Positions 7,363-14,880 of a stretch of 24,013 nucleotides of DNA are shown here, one piece after another. Both the position numbers and the translations under genes were made by a program. The DNA comes from Fibrobacter sp. (GTDB lineage: Bacteria > Fibrobacterota > Fibrobacteria > Fibrobacterales > Fibrobacteraceae). Below the pieces are notes generated by a model, which was not told where the DNA came from, ran no database searches, and saw nothing but the letters and a program-made list of their open reading frames with translations. How positions within the stretch are numbered: position 1 is the first letter of the stretch; every line of letters begins with the position of its first letter. The stretch lies in contig JAEDLI010000028.1 of NCBI GenBank assembly GCA_016295375.1, positions 1-24,013 of the forward strand. Direction: 5' to 3'.

Positions 7363-10248
7363 CTAAAAATACGCCCTCGCTTCCGTTGTCAACTTCTGGA
7401 AAATATTCTCTTCGGCGTCACCGAACCTAAGCACATAACGCAGTCCACAAGAAATAAAGTCGTTTATATCTACGGAAACGGAAGATTCCAGACGGTAGGT
7501 GCGGCCATCGCTATAGCCGTCCATCATCTGGTAGGGAATCAGGTCGTCGCCGCTTTCCATCTGGATAACCGAGAACTGCACGAACCCATCTACCATATCC
7601 CTGCGGTTATAGCCCAATCGCAAGGATCCTTCCCACAGGTAGGCATCAAAAGCGTAATCCTGGTCGTCTTCGCCCTCGCCCGTGCGGTAACGGCCGCCGG
7701 GCTGCACAAAGAACCCGTTCCAGAAATCATAGCGGTAACGGCCCGAAACATCGCGGGTATCCCAGTCCAGAACCTGCAGGGCCTTCAGTTCCACGTCTTC
7801 CAATAGCAAGGTCGCTCCCACAAAGTGGGCGTCATTTATCTGGAATCCTGCATCCAGCAGGTGATGGAGCCGCGTCTCGAAATAACTGATGGAACTGAGT
7901 TTCTTGTCATAGTCGGCACCGGGCTTGTAAGTAAAGGAGATTCCCCTCGGGTGAGCCCAGGTGCCACGCAGCTCGTAGCTGACCGTTCCCGAAGAAATCT
8001 CCCGCAACTGCGAAGGCGTGGCCGGCGGAAAGTAGATTTTCTTGCCGGTGGTATCCTCCCCCACTCCGTCGAAAGTTCCGCCTAGGGAAATGTCCCGCAA
8101 AATGCCCCGACGAACACCGAGTGAAATTCCAGGGCTCCAGTCGATATCCATCCGGAACGCCGCATTGGAAGCAAGAATCGCCCCCAAGGAATCGTTGCGG
8201 CCCATACCCTCGTAAACAAAGTCTCCGTTATCTACCCCTTCGATAAAACTGCCGGTCAGGCTGTCGTACCGCACATCTCCCGTGCCCTTGGCCACCGCCT
8301 TGTAGATTGGCGTGTAGGTCTGTTCTTCGGTGAGTCCCAGCTTGTAATCAACGCTAGATACCAGCCCCAACTCCTCGTGACCGAAGGTCCCGCGGAAATC
8401 CCCGACCCAACTGTTCTCGGAATGGCCTCCGTTTTCGCTACGTCGCTCATACTGCAAGAAATGGTCCAGTTGTGCGTAGCGGCTCTGCCAGGCAGCGCTC
8501 TGGATCCAGGCCACGGACTGCAAGGTATCACGCCAATCCTTGCCGAAAGTATCACCCTTGCGTTTAGCCGTCTTGGTTTCCGCTCCTTCGCTGATGTTCC
8601 AGGAGTTCCCCACCATCTGGAGTCCGGTGCCGGTCTTGCCGTAAGCCACCTGGTTTTCACGGCCCAAGGAATCGCTTTCCGTATAGCGCAGGTCAAAATT
8701 TCCGAAGGGCCGCAAAAGTCCTTTCAAGAACTCCACATTTCCCAAGGACTGGTAACGGACCCGTTCCTGCTCCAGGAAACTTTCCACCCGAAACGCCCCC
8801 ACATCGCTTTTTACCAAGTTGGACTTATGGATTAAAGAAACTCCTCCCCTAGAAGAATTCCAGCTTTCCTTTTCGCCCTGCCGGTAGCCCCAGATTCCAT
8901 GAAGGAACCAACCCGTAGCAAGTCTCAGACGCATGCCAAATTCGTCGTGACGCAGGTCGCCATCTACAAGGGCGACGCTGTCCAAGTCCCATTCGTCTAG
9001 AAGACTGAAACTGTCCCAGTCCTTGTCGCTGCCTTGAAATTCACCAATCCCGAATTCTTCCTGGATGTAGTTTCCGTAAACGGAAAAAGCCAACGGAAAC
9101 TTTTTCATGTTTTCCGACGAATCGGAGGTGACATACCAGCGGTAGCCGTAACCTTCGGGCCCGTCCACCCGGTGAGAGACCGTGTTGGAATCCGTACGGT
9201 TTATGGCCATTTCCAAGTCCGCATAGAAACGCCTGTCTCCTTGAAAGCGGAGCCGTGCGCCAGCGCGGTCCGTCCGTTCGGGCCTGCGGAGCGTTCCCAA
9301 GGAGTCGTCACGAACAAATTCACTTCCGTCGTCGTGCTTGAGCATCCGGTAATCTTCGTCGGTCCAGAGGCCACGTTTCATGCGATGGCAATCGTTTTCC
9401 AAACGGAATCCCGAAACGTCCAAAAACAGGTTCGGGTGCCTGTAGGCACCGTGAGCGGCGTACATATTGTAGATATTCCCGTCGTCATAGGAATCATACT
9501 CTACACGGATTTCGTCATCAGGACCGGGATTTCGGCGACCCTTGAAATTCAAAAGGCCTCCTGCGTAGTTCACCTCGTAATCCACACCAGATGTCAGCAG
9601 GTTCCCGTTCAAATAGACCCGCTCGGAGCCGGGCACCACCGAAAGGTAACTGCCGTCGTCACTGATGGAGTAGCCTTCCCGCTGGCCGCTCACGCCGTTC
9701 ATCACACGGACAATGCGGTTGGTTTCGTCGGTGCCCGCCACGCCACGGACTTCGCTATAGCCTCCCCTGAGCCCAATCATGGCGCCAAGGCTTGCTCTTT
9801 CCAACCCGAACAATCCCATATTCCTGTCCCGCCAAATCAAGTCGCCCAGGTGCACCATCCAGTGTCTGGACTCCGCACGAAAGTATATCTGGTCCACGTC
9901 CTGCAGGGTAGCGGTGGTCTGGTCACCGGCACGGCGGTCCACATCCGAAAGCAAAGCATCGATATAGACGCTGTCGCCTACAAAGCCCTGTATAGAAAGC
10001 CGCAACTCCTGGTCCACCTGGGTGCCGCCATCGCCCACCGTCACCTGCATAGTCTTGTAGCCGTGGGTGGAAAGCCCCGAAATTGCTGACCCGTCGCGGC
10101 CTTGCGCACCGCCGTCCAATTCACGCAAATCGTTATTTCGGACAAGGTTGTCCGGATTCCACACGGGTATGGAATCCATGTTCAAGGCGAAAGCCCTACA
10201 CCACAACAGCACCCCGAAAAACACCTTTATCCAAGGGCCTTTGCGCAT
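7363..10248 (-). CDS. Large outer-membrane beta-barrel protein in the mglAB operon
   Basis: The 961-aa product has a signal peptide (cut near FALNMDS) and a C-terminal Phe (EARAYF), and is dominated by alternating amphipathic strands, as expected for an outer-membrane barrel. Residues about 60-137 (ELRLSIQGFVGDSVYIDALL, LQDVDQIYFRAES, HLGDL) and 205-254 (GSERVYLNGNLLTSGVDYEV, NYAGGLLNF, DEIRVEYDSYD) resemble, from memory, N-terminal domains of large uncharacterised surface proteins in Bacteroidota and related phyla. I cannot name the family. It follows the DUF2914-type gene by five bases, with AGGTAG as ribosome site, so it is probably co-transcribed with mglA and mglB. A surface or envelope partner of the polarity system is an inference from that context. 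Confidence 0.8.
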   Translation of the reverse strand: MRKGPWIKVFFGVLLWCRAFALNMDSIPVWNPDNLVRNNDLRELDGGAQGRDGSAISGLSTHGYKTMQVTVGDGGTQVDQELRLSIQGFVGDSVYIDALLSDVDRRAGDQTTATLQDVDQIYFRAESRHWMVHLGDLIWRDRNMGLFGLERASLGAMIGLRGGYSEVRGVAGTDETNRIVRVMNGVSGQREGYSISDDGSYLSVVPGSERVYLNGNLLTSGVDYEVNYAGGLLNFKGRRNPGPDDEIRVEYDSYDDGNIYNMYAAHGAYRHPNLFLDVSGFRLENDCHRMKRGLWTDEDYRMLKHDDGSEFVRDDSLGTLRRPERTDRAGARLRFQGDRRFYADLEMAINRTDSNTVSHRVDGPEGYGYRWYVTSDSSENMKKFPLAFSVYGNYIQEEFGIGEFQGSDKDWDSFSLLDEWDLDSVALVDGDLRHDEFGMRLRLATGWFLHGIWGYRQGEKESWNSSRGGVSLIHKSNLVKSDVGAFRVESFLEQERVRYQSLGNVEFLKGLLRPFGNFDLRYTESDSLGRENQVAYGKTGTGLQMVGNSWNISEGAETKTAKRKGDTFGKDWRDTLQSVAWIQSAAWQSRYAQLDHFLQYERRSENGGHSENSWVGDFRGTFGHEELGLVSSVDYKLGLTEEQTYTPIYKAVAKGTGDVRYDSLTGSFIEGVDNGDFVYEGMGRNDSLGAILASNAAFRMDIDWSPGISLGVRRGILRDISLGGTFDGVGEDTTGKKIYFPPATPSQLREISSGTVSYELRGTWAHPRGISFTYKPGADYDKKLSSISYFETRLHHLLDAGFQINDAHFVGATLLLEDVELKALQVLDWDTRDVSGRYRYDFWNGFFVQPGGRYRTGEGEDDQDYAFDAYLWEGSLRLGYNRRDMVDGFVQFSVIQMESGDDLIPYQMMDGYSDGRTYRLESSVSVDINDFISCGLRYVLRFGDAEENIFQKLTTEARAYF

Positions 10249-10253
10249 GGGAG

Positions 10254-10721
10254 CTACCTGCTTGTAGAGTCAATCGCGAACTGTTGGCTATAAAGGAGCT
10301 TGCGTCCCGAAACCAAATCTACGCTCCATTCGCCGGGTTTCAGCAAGGCAGGCAGAATTTCCGTAATGCAGGCTTCGGAATCTTTCTTCAAGTTGCAGGG
10401 CAACACCTGCACCGTATCCATGCCATGGTACCACACATGCCATAGAGTGTCTTCCCTGTCCTTGAGGGCCGAAGAAACAGTAGTGTAAAAGTAAAGCCTG
10501 GAACCTTCCTCGAAAACAGAATCCGCACCGAAAGGCGTCTCCTTGACGATATGCCTGCAAACCGTCCCCTGGGCCAGGGAAAGTTCCGTGTTTCCCGCAT
10601 CCTTGATGGAATCGTCTGTAGAAAGGTAGGCCACCGTGCGGTGCACCAAAAACGCGAGCAAGACTGCGGCCAGTATAACCGTCGTCTTTCGGATATTGCG
10701 CAGTGGCGGAATTCCTGCCAC
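10254..10721 (-). CDS. DUF2914-type membrane-anchored protein
   Basis: The 155-aa product has one N-terminal membrane segment (residues about 12-30, TTVILAAVLLAFLVHRTVAY) and an exported domain. The pattern GSRLYFYTTVSS, then LWHVWYHGMDTVQVLP, then LLKPGEWSVDLVSGRKLLYS matches the DUF2914 layout (a beta-rich domain with VWYH and GxWxV motifs). Function of the family is not established. The start is GTG at 10721 with GAGG upstream, 11 bases after the mglB stop, and the gene ends five bases before the large OMP. It could link a cytoplasmic or inner-membrane part to the OMP across the periplasm, but only by position. Confidence 0.75.
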   Translation of the reverse strand: MAGIPPLRNIRKTTVILAAVLLAFLVHRTVAYLSTDDSIKDAGNTELSLAQGTVCRHIVKETPFGADSVFEEGSRLYFYTTVSSALKDREDTLWHVWYHGMDTVQVLPCNLKKDSEACITEILPALLKPGEWSVDLVSGRKLLYSQQFAIDSTSR

Positions 10722-10732
10722 AAAAGCCTCGA

Positions 10733-11149
10733 TTAGATAAGCTTACTGGTGTTCTGGGTAAAGGCCGGGACTGCATCCACCAGCTTTTCCACCAACAAGC
10801 GGTTGAAGTCGTCGATGCGGTTCGGGAGCCTGGAGCCCGGGAACACCTGCACCAAGAGCAAGGCCTGGTCCACAGGAGAAATGTAGATGGAGCGGTTTTC
10901 GCCGGAATAGGACACCGACTGGAAGTTCTCGCCGCCCAGCATGTTACCAACCTGACGGGCAGAGTCGAAAGAAGCGGTGCTCAGCACGGCAAGAGGAGTG
11001 GGATCGATACCCAGGGAGCCCACCTCGGCGATAATGGAACCGTCGCGGTGGCAAAGCACAATGTATTCGGCCTTGACGCTTGCCTGATAAGCAACCATCA
11101 GGCGGCGGACCTTGCCCACGTCATCGGAATAAATCGTAAAATCGCTCAT
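10733..11149 (-). CDS. mglB: Roadblock/LC7 protein, MglB-like
   Basis: The 138-aa product has the Roadblock/LC7 fold pattern: an N-terminal helix (DVGKVRRLMVAYQAS), a strand with AEYIVLCHRDGSIIAEVG, a central helix with LSTASFDSARQVGNMLGG, then NRSIYISPVDQALLLVQVF and a final long helix. In Myxococcus and Thermus, MglB is the GTPase-activating partner of MglA and sets cell polarity. The gene lies 12 bases downstream of mglA, the usual pairing. It lacks the C-terminal acidic tail known from M. xanthus MglB and ends soon after the last helix. The assignment rests on fold pattern plus the adjacent mglA. Confidence 0.85.
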   Translation of the reverse strand: MSDFTIYSDDVGKVRRLMVAYQASVKAEYIVLCHRDGSIIAEVGSLGIDPTPLAVLSTASFDSARQVGNMLGGENFQSVSYSGENRSIYISPVDQALLLVQVFPGSRLPNRIDDFNRLLVEKLVDAVPAFTQNTSKLI

Positions 11150-11161
11150 AACACTCTCCTT

Positions 11162-12109
11162 CTACTTCTTCTTAGGAACATAAGGACGCAATTCGATTTC
11201 GTCGTCTCCAGTTTCCTGAGGCTTTTCCATCGCGCGGCCAAAGGTAGGCATGCGGGGGACCGTAGCGGCGGCACGCGGACGACCAAACGGCGAAGAGGTG
11301 GCTCCCTTCTGGAACAAGCCCGAACCGGCATTACCGGACGGAACCGCCCCTGCAGGAGGGCGAGCCGCAAAAGAAGGCATCTTGAAAGGCGAAGAAGGAG
11401 CTGCCGCTTCGGGTTGAACCTGGGGCTTTGGTGCGGCCTGCTTCACAGACACGCCTTCCTTGGTCAGGGACACGTCATGAACGCCGGTGTTGTTCACACT
11501 TTCAGCGGCCTTGCGCAAAAATCCCTGTTTCACATTAAACTTTTCGATCACCAGCATGGCGATGGTCTTGAGGGTCGTCACCACTCCCTTTCCGTTATGG
11601 GCGGTAGCCGGGAAGAAGGGCACATTGCGCGGGTTCAGTTCTGCGTTCAGTTCTTCCAAGGAGAACACGTTCTCCATATCGCGCTTATTGTACTGGAGCA
11701 CAAAGGGCATGTCATCCAGGTCCATGCCGTAATCCTGGAGGTTCTGCCTCAAGTTCTGGAGGCTTTCCAAGTTTTCGGCCTGGCGGGAGCGCTGGGAGTC
11801 CGCCACAAACACAATGCCATCAACACCGCGAAGCACCAGCTTACGGGTGCTGTTGTAATAAACCTGACCGGGAACGGTATAAAGCTGGAAACGGGTCTTG
11901 AAACCCTTGATATCGCCAAGATTCAGAGGAAGGAAGTCAAAGAACAGGGTACGGTCGCCTTCGGTAGCCAAGGACACCATGTCCGTGCGCTTGTCCTGGG
12001 GCATTTTCTGGTGAATCACCTGGAGGTTCGTGGTCTTGCCACTCAAACCAGGTCCGTAGTACACCACCTTACAACTAATCTCTCTTGTAGCAAAATTTAT
12101 TGATGACAT
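11162..12109 (-). CDS. mglA: MglA-type Ras-like polarity GTPase with C-terminal extension
   Basis: The first ~195 residues align closely, from memory, with Myxococcus MglA: P-loop [12 protein letters not shown] (19-30), [14 protein letters not shown] (Arg53), switch II TVPGQ (Gln82), FVADSQ, and the base-recognition motif NKRD (141-144). Gly21, Arg53 and Gln82 fall at the same numbers as the M. xanthus residues important for GTP hydrolysis. MglA switches between GTP and GDP forms to set polarity and drive gliding or pilus reversal. Unlike canonical MglA (about 195 aa), this 315-aa protein has a further ~115 residues rich in Pro, Ala, Ser and Lys, ending [10 protein letters not shown]. The start ATG has CAGGGA upstream and it heads the operon. 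Fibrobacter lacks flagella, so a role in polarity, surface spreading or protein placement is inferred. Confidence 0.93.
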   Translation of the reverse strand: MSSINFATREISCKVVYYGPGLSGKTTNLQVIHQKMPQDKRTDMVSLATEGDRTLFFDFLPLNLGDIKGFKTRFQLYTVPGQVYYNSTRKLVLRGVDGIVFVADSQRSRQAENLESLQNLRQNLQDYGMDLDDMPFVLQYNKRDMENVFSLEELNAELNPRNVPFFPATAHNGKGVVTTLKTIAMLVIEKFNVKQGFLRKAAESVNNTGVHDVSLTKEGVSVKQAAPKPQVQPEAAAPSSPFKMPSFAARPPAGAVPSGNAGSGLFQKGATSSPFGRPRAAATVPRMPTFGRAMEKPQETGDDEIELRPYVPKKK

Positions 12110-12199
12110 CTCAAATCCCTGACACCCTTCATTTTACAAACATTTCCAATACATATTACAAGTCTATAATCTAGCAAAAAACATTTAACATATTTCAAA

Positions 12200-12231
12200 A
12201 AAAAGACAAAAATAAGGGCCATTACAGCCCT
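12200..12231 (-). terminator. Terminator-like hairpin with T-rich tail, minus direction
   Basis: On the minus strand AGGGC and GCCCT form a 5-bp stem around seven bases (12215-12231), directly followed by TATTTTTGTCTTTTTTTT. It lies about 180 bases beyond the rpsT stop. It could be a second stop for rpsT read-through or the end of a small RNA. Confidence 0.5.
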
Positions 12232-12360
12232 GGGCATATTCCAAGTCGAGTGACGTTAACGAATGTTTACACGACAACGACAGGTGAAAAGTGTGAGGAG
12301 CGAGGCTCGGGGCCCGGGGTGCGATGAGCGAAACGGCCCCTATTCCCTATATGCGGAAAG

Positions 12361-12386
12361 GACCGGCACGGGAAACCGTACCGGTT
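12361..12386 (-). terminator. Probable rpsT terminator
   Basis: CCGGCACGG-GAAA-CCGTACCGG (12363-12384) forms a 9-bp stem with a four-base loop, extendable by an A-T pair. The single C-A mismatch becomes a G-U pair in the minus-strand RNA, which supports that direction. It begins about 25 bases after the rpsT stop. The tail (CCTTTCC) is only moderately U-rich. Confidence 0.6.
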
Positions 12387-12409
12387 CAAAATTCCTGACA
12401 AAGGATCAA

Positions 12410-12670
12410 TTAGGCGAGGCCGTTGATGACCTTGGCGGCCTTGGCCTTGTAGTTAGCGGCGCGATTGGCGCAGAAACCGGCACGGCCCTTGGCGGCAGCC
12501 TTGTCCAGCATGCTGAACAGGTTGGGCATTTCCTTGAGAGCAGCTTCCTTGGAAGTTGCAGTGCGAATCACCTTAAGGCTGGAACGAATCGCGGAACGGA
12601 CGGAACGGTTCATGGCGTTGGCCTTTTCGGCCTGACGCAGACGCTTTTTGCAAGATTTGTGTTGAGGCAC
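12410..12670 (-). CDS. rpsT: 30S ribosomal protein S20 (bS20)
   Basis: The 86-aa highly basic product shows the S20 pattern: MPQHKSCKKRLRQAEKANA, NRSVRSAIRSSLKVI, then a C-terminal ANRAANYKAKAAKVINGLA. S20 binds 16S rRNA early in small-subunit assembly. The start is GTG (12670) with GGAG eight bases upstream. It has its own strong promoter (TTGACA, 16 bp, TATCTT) and a downstream hairpin terminator, so it is a single-gene unit, as is usual for rpsT. Length is normal for the family. Confidence 0.95.
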   Translation of the reverse strand: MPQHKSCKKRLRQAEKANAMNRSVRSAIRSSLKVIRTATSKEAALKEMPNLFSMLDKAAAKGRAGFCANRAANYKAKAAKVINGLA

Positions 12671-12705
12671 CTTTTATTCTCCGGGTAAAACCTACTTAAA
12701 ATTTG

Positions 12706-12741
12706 TTGGCTCAAAGATAGTAAAGTTGGAGATAATGTCAA
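12706..12741 (-). promoter_or_regulatory. rpsT promoter
   Basis: On the minus strand, TTGACA (12741..12736) is followed after exactly 16 bases by TATCTT (12719..12714), inside TACTATCTTTGA. The transcript would begin near 12706, leaving a leader of about 36 bases with GGAG before the GTG start. This is the best promoter in the window. It faces the aminotransferase promoter. Confidence 0.75.
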
Positions 12742-12764
12742 CCCCTCAAAAAGCCGTAAAATGC

Positions 12765-12778
12765 TAAATTTGCCCATT
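12765..12778 (+). promoter_or_regulatory. -10 box of the aminotransferase gene, near-leaderless
   Basis: TAAATTTG (12765-12772) has the TAnnTTTG form and ends seven bases before the ATG at 12779. A transcript from it would start at or just before the start codon. No ribosome-binding site lies between. No good -35 box was seen. Confidence 0.5.
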
Positions 12779-13876
12779 ATGATGCCCTTTGTGAACCTCT
12801 CGGCCCAGCGAGACGCCTACCGGCAGGAGTTGGAAAAAGCCGAAAAAGCAGTACTTGACAGCGGCTGCTACATCGGCGGACCGGAGGTCCAGTCCCTGGA
12901 GCGGGAGCTGTCCGCCTACTGCGGAGGGGTGCAGACGGTCACCTGCGGGAGCGGCACCCAGGCCATCGAGATTGCCCTTATGGTACTCGGACTTGAACCG
13001 GGGGACCAGGTCATCGTTCCGGACTTTACCTTTATCGCTCCGGCGGAATGCGTGGCGAAACTGGGGGGCATCCCCGATTTTGCCGACATCGACCCGAAAA
13101 CGCTCCAGATCGACCCCGAAAGCGTCAAGAATCTCGTGGGCCCCAAGACCAAGGGCATTATCGCGGTGAACCTGTTCGGGCAGTGCGCCCCCTACGAGGC
13201 CCTGCGGAAAATCGCCGACCAACACGGCCTCTGGATTCTGGAAGACAGCGCTCAGGCCTTCGGGGCGACTTATACCGCCGGTGGCAACACGCACCGTGCC
13301 TGCACCTTCGGGGACATTTCCATTACCAGTTTTTACCCCAGCAAGCCCCTGGGCTGCTACGGTGACGGCGGGGCCATCTTTACCGCCAACGCAGAATATG
13401 CGGACAGAGCAAGGCTTATCGCAAACCACGGCAGCAGGGAACGCTACCGCCACGTAGAAATCGGCGTGAACGGAAGGCTAGACGCCCTGCAGACGGCAGT
13501 GCTGCGGGTCAAGTTGCGCCACCTGGACCGGGAACTGGAGCAACGGCGGCAAAACGCCAAGATTTATGACGTTTTTTTTGCGGGATTATCTGGATTTACT
13601 CCGCAAGCGATAGCTGCAGGCAACACCAGCACCTACGCCCAGTACACGGTGCTGGCAGAGAACCGAGGTGAATTTATCGCTAGGTTGAATGCCGTAGGAA
13701 TTCCCTACTGCATCCACTATCCCATGCCGCTGCACAGGCAAGCTTGTTTTGATGTGGCTGCCGGCGGTGCGAATTCTGCGAACTGCCCTGTGACAGAGAA
13801 AATCTGCAGGCAGGTCATCAGCCTACCCTTCTGCGCCTTCACCGACGTGAAGGGCGTCGTAGAAAAACTGCGATAG
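12779..13876 (+). CDS. DegT/DnrJ/EryC1 (WbpE-like) PLP-dependent sugar aminotransferase
   Basis: The 365-aa product is a PLP aminotransferase acting on nucleotide-linked keto-sugars for surface polysaccharide. Visible motifs are MPFVNLSAQRDAY, GCYIGGPEV, CGSGTQAIEIAL, PDFTFIAPAE, LFGQCAPY, ILEDSAQAFGA, and SFYPSKPLGCYGDGGAIFT with the PLP lysine at 189. RLDALQTAVLRVKL and IHYPMPLHRQ follow. The lysine block and QCA/EDSAQ motifs match WbpE-type enzymes, which make 3-amino sugars for O-antigen, closely from memory. The frame extends back to 12761, but family proteins start at MPFVNL-like sequence, and a -10 box lies in that extension, so I place the start at 12779 (12782 also possible). No other sugar genes are adjacent, so the substrate cannot be assigned. 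Confidence 0.9.
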   Translation: MMPFVNLSAQRDAYRQELEKAEKAVLDSGCYIGGPEVQSLERELSAYCGGVQTVTCGSGTQAIEIALMVLGLEPGDQVIVPDFTFIAPAECVAKLGGIPDFADIDPKTLQIDPESVKNLVGPKTKGIIAVNLFGQCAPYEALRKIADQHGLWILEDSAQAFGATYTAGGNTHRACTFGDISITSFYPSKPLGCYGDGGAIFTANAEYADRARLIANHGSRERYRHVEIGVNGRLDALQTAVLRVKLRHLDRELEQRRQNAKIYDVFFAGLSGFTPQAIAAGNTSTYAQYTVLAENRGEFIARLNAVGIPYCIHYPMPLHRQACFDVAAGGANSANCPVTEKICRQVISLPFCAFTDVKGVVEKLR

Positions 13877-14022
13877 AAGCGAACACCCGCAGGTAATGTC
13901 TCTCCAGCCTAGGGTTGGTGAGCTTGGTTGGTGAGCATTGTCGAACTATGCCGAAATTAACTTCTTGATTCCATCAGCTCGAGCCTCATACCTAGATTCT
14001 AGATCCTAACCCCTAGCCCCTA
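13877..14022. repeat. Intergenic repeat block C
   Basis: Between the aminotransferase and the broken FISUMP gene lie GGTTGGTGAGC doublets (13913-13939), then CCTCATACCT (13984-13993, shared with 4631-4640) and the CCTA-rich tract with CCTAACCCCTAG (14005-14016, shared with 7336-7347). The tract runs into the pseudogene's 3' end and supplies its stop codon. No ORF or clear terminator was seen. Confidence 0.6.
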
Positions 14023-14334
14023 TATAATTCAAGTTCTCCGCCATCCATATTTGGGAGCCGATTTTCACGGTCCTGTAGGTCTGACCGTCGCGTAGGTCCG
14101 TCAATGTGTTCTCATCGGCATTGTAAACGCAGCCGTTGTCGTTTTTGTCTCCTTCCGAACTGGATGAAGCGCCTTCGGAATCACTGGACTTGCCATCGTT
14201 ATTACTTTCGCCATCTGAAAAGTTTTTTCCGCCTGAGACCCGCTATTGGTTCCCGATTCACTACTACAGGCAGACAGCAGCGCAGTGCACAGGGTCGCAA
14301 ATGTGACGTCAAAGAAAAGCTTTTTCATGTCCAA
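14006..14334 (-). pseudogene. Broken FISUMP-domain lipoprotein gene
   Basis: The intact frame would start MDMKKLFFDV with a lipobox LSAC (Cys23) and a Ser/Asn/Gly-rich linker. Read from the ATG, the frame drifts at a run of six A (14226-14231) and stops at 14101. Adding one A restores NFSDGESNNDG, a Ser/Asp/Glu linker, then NADENTLTDLRDGQTY and IGSQIWMAENLNY, the start of the FISUMP domain typical of Fibrobacter surface lipoproteins. The domain, normally well over 100 residues, is then cut after about 30: IGARG and a TAG are encoded by the CCTA-rich repeat. So there are two lesions, a 1-nt deletion in a homopolymer and loss of the 3' part. A sequencing error could explain the first but not the second. 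Confidence 0.8.
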
Positions 14335-14870
14335 ACTTTTTTGAAGAGGTCGTTTGTCTGTAATCTATATAAAATATTCGGAAATGCCAAATGAAGGAGC
14401 TGTGAAATGCAGGGAATGAGGGGTAGTTCGTGTGGCCCCAGGGTGACAATGGAGGATGCAAGCGAATCCTCGCCTACGCGAGGATGACAAAGATGGAGGC
14501 GATGATGCCAGGTGGCGGCTCGAGGGCCGTCATGACGTAGGAGTGGGGATGACAATGGAGAGGCGCAGGGATGACATCTCGAGGGAAACTCGCAGGGACT
14601 AACAGTCACAAGAGTTTCCGCCTGCGGTAACGGGCCTTACCTGTAGTAAATGTTCGTACCAACAAAAGAACTTGTAATCCGGAGCACCCGCTTGTTTGTT
14701 GACCGAGATGTGAGTTTCCCGAGAGAGCAGTCGAACGAAGTGATTCTGCTCTCGAGGGAAGATACACATCGAGGGAAGGATTTGTACGACCAAGATGATG
14801 GCGGATCCCCGCCTGCGCGGGGATGACGAAGAAGGAGGCGATGATGCCAAGTGGGGGCGGCTATGCAGAG
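14335..14870. repeat. Repeat-rich intergenic region without genes
   Basis: These 536 bases hold no convincing gene. A module of about 56 bp occurs twice in direct orientation, 14466-14520 and 14805-14862. Each copy is a perfect 8-bp-arm palindrome (ATCCTCGC-CTAC-GCGAGGAT or ATCCCCGC-CTGC-GCGGGGAT), then GAC, then GGAGGCGATGATGCCA, then a GTGG...CGGCT end. Degenerate GGGATGACA half-units fill 14440-14580. Between the copies lies a 64-nt hairpin (14707-14770). An 83-codon minus-strand frame at 14599-14850 crosses palindrome and hairpin and shows no known domain, so I do not call it a gene. Confidence 0.7.
14707..14770. repeat. 64-nt imperfect inverted repeat
   Basis: GATGTG at 14707 pairs with CACATC ending at 14770. 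Inside, TTTCCC pairs with GGGAAG-type sequence and GAGAGCAG (14723-14730) pairs perfectly with CTGCTCTC (14746-14753), around a 15-base loop. The arms of about 24 and 25 bases have only a few mismatches and single-base bulges. There is no T-run, so it is not a normal terminator. Confidence 0.65.
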
Positions 14871-14880
14871 CTACTGCATA
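14862..14880. other. Hairpin enclosing the stop codon of the small lipoprotein gene
   Basis: TATGCAG and CTGCATA form a perfect 7-bp stem with a five-base loop that contains the TAG stop. There is no T-run. It may slow the ribosome or protect the mRNA 3' end, or be chance. Confidence 0.4.

Larger units (their letters stand above)
12110..12409. other. Gap between mglA and rpsT: terminators, leader and GC-rich direct repeat
   Basis: No ORF is convincing in these 300 bases. The part next to mglA is AT-rich and must contain its promoter; on the minus strand TTGAAA and several TA-rich -10 candidates can be seen, but none stands out. Between 12232 and 12360 is a GC-rich segment with a direct repeat, GTGTGAGGAGCGAG (12291-12304) and GTGCGATGAGCGAA (12319-12332), 28 bases apart. 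It lies between two terminator-like hairpins that both face the minus direction. An unannotated small RNA is possible. Confidence 0.5.

Noticed and set aside
10703..12103. 466-codon plus-strand frame opposite mglA and mglB
   Set aside because: His/Gly/Arg-rich translation without motifs, antisense to mglA and mglB, whose motifs are unmistakable.
14325..14609. 94-codon minus-strand frame upstream of the FISUMP pseudogene
   Set aside because: Composed of translated GATGAC-type repeats; no start signal and no motif.
14599..14850. 83-codon minus-strand frame in the repeat-rich gap
   Set aside because: It runs through a repeat palindrome and the 64-nt hairpin, has no ribosome site or domain, and probably reflects a remnant.
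14335..14870. CRISPR array
   Set aside because: Only two direct copies of the 56-bp module, 339 bases apart, with no regular spacers or cas genes.
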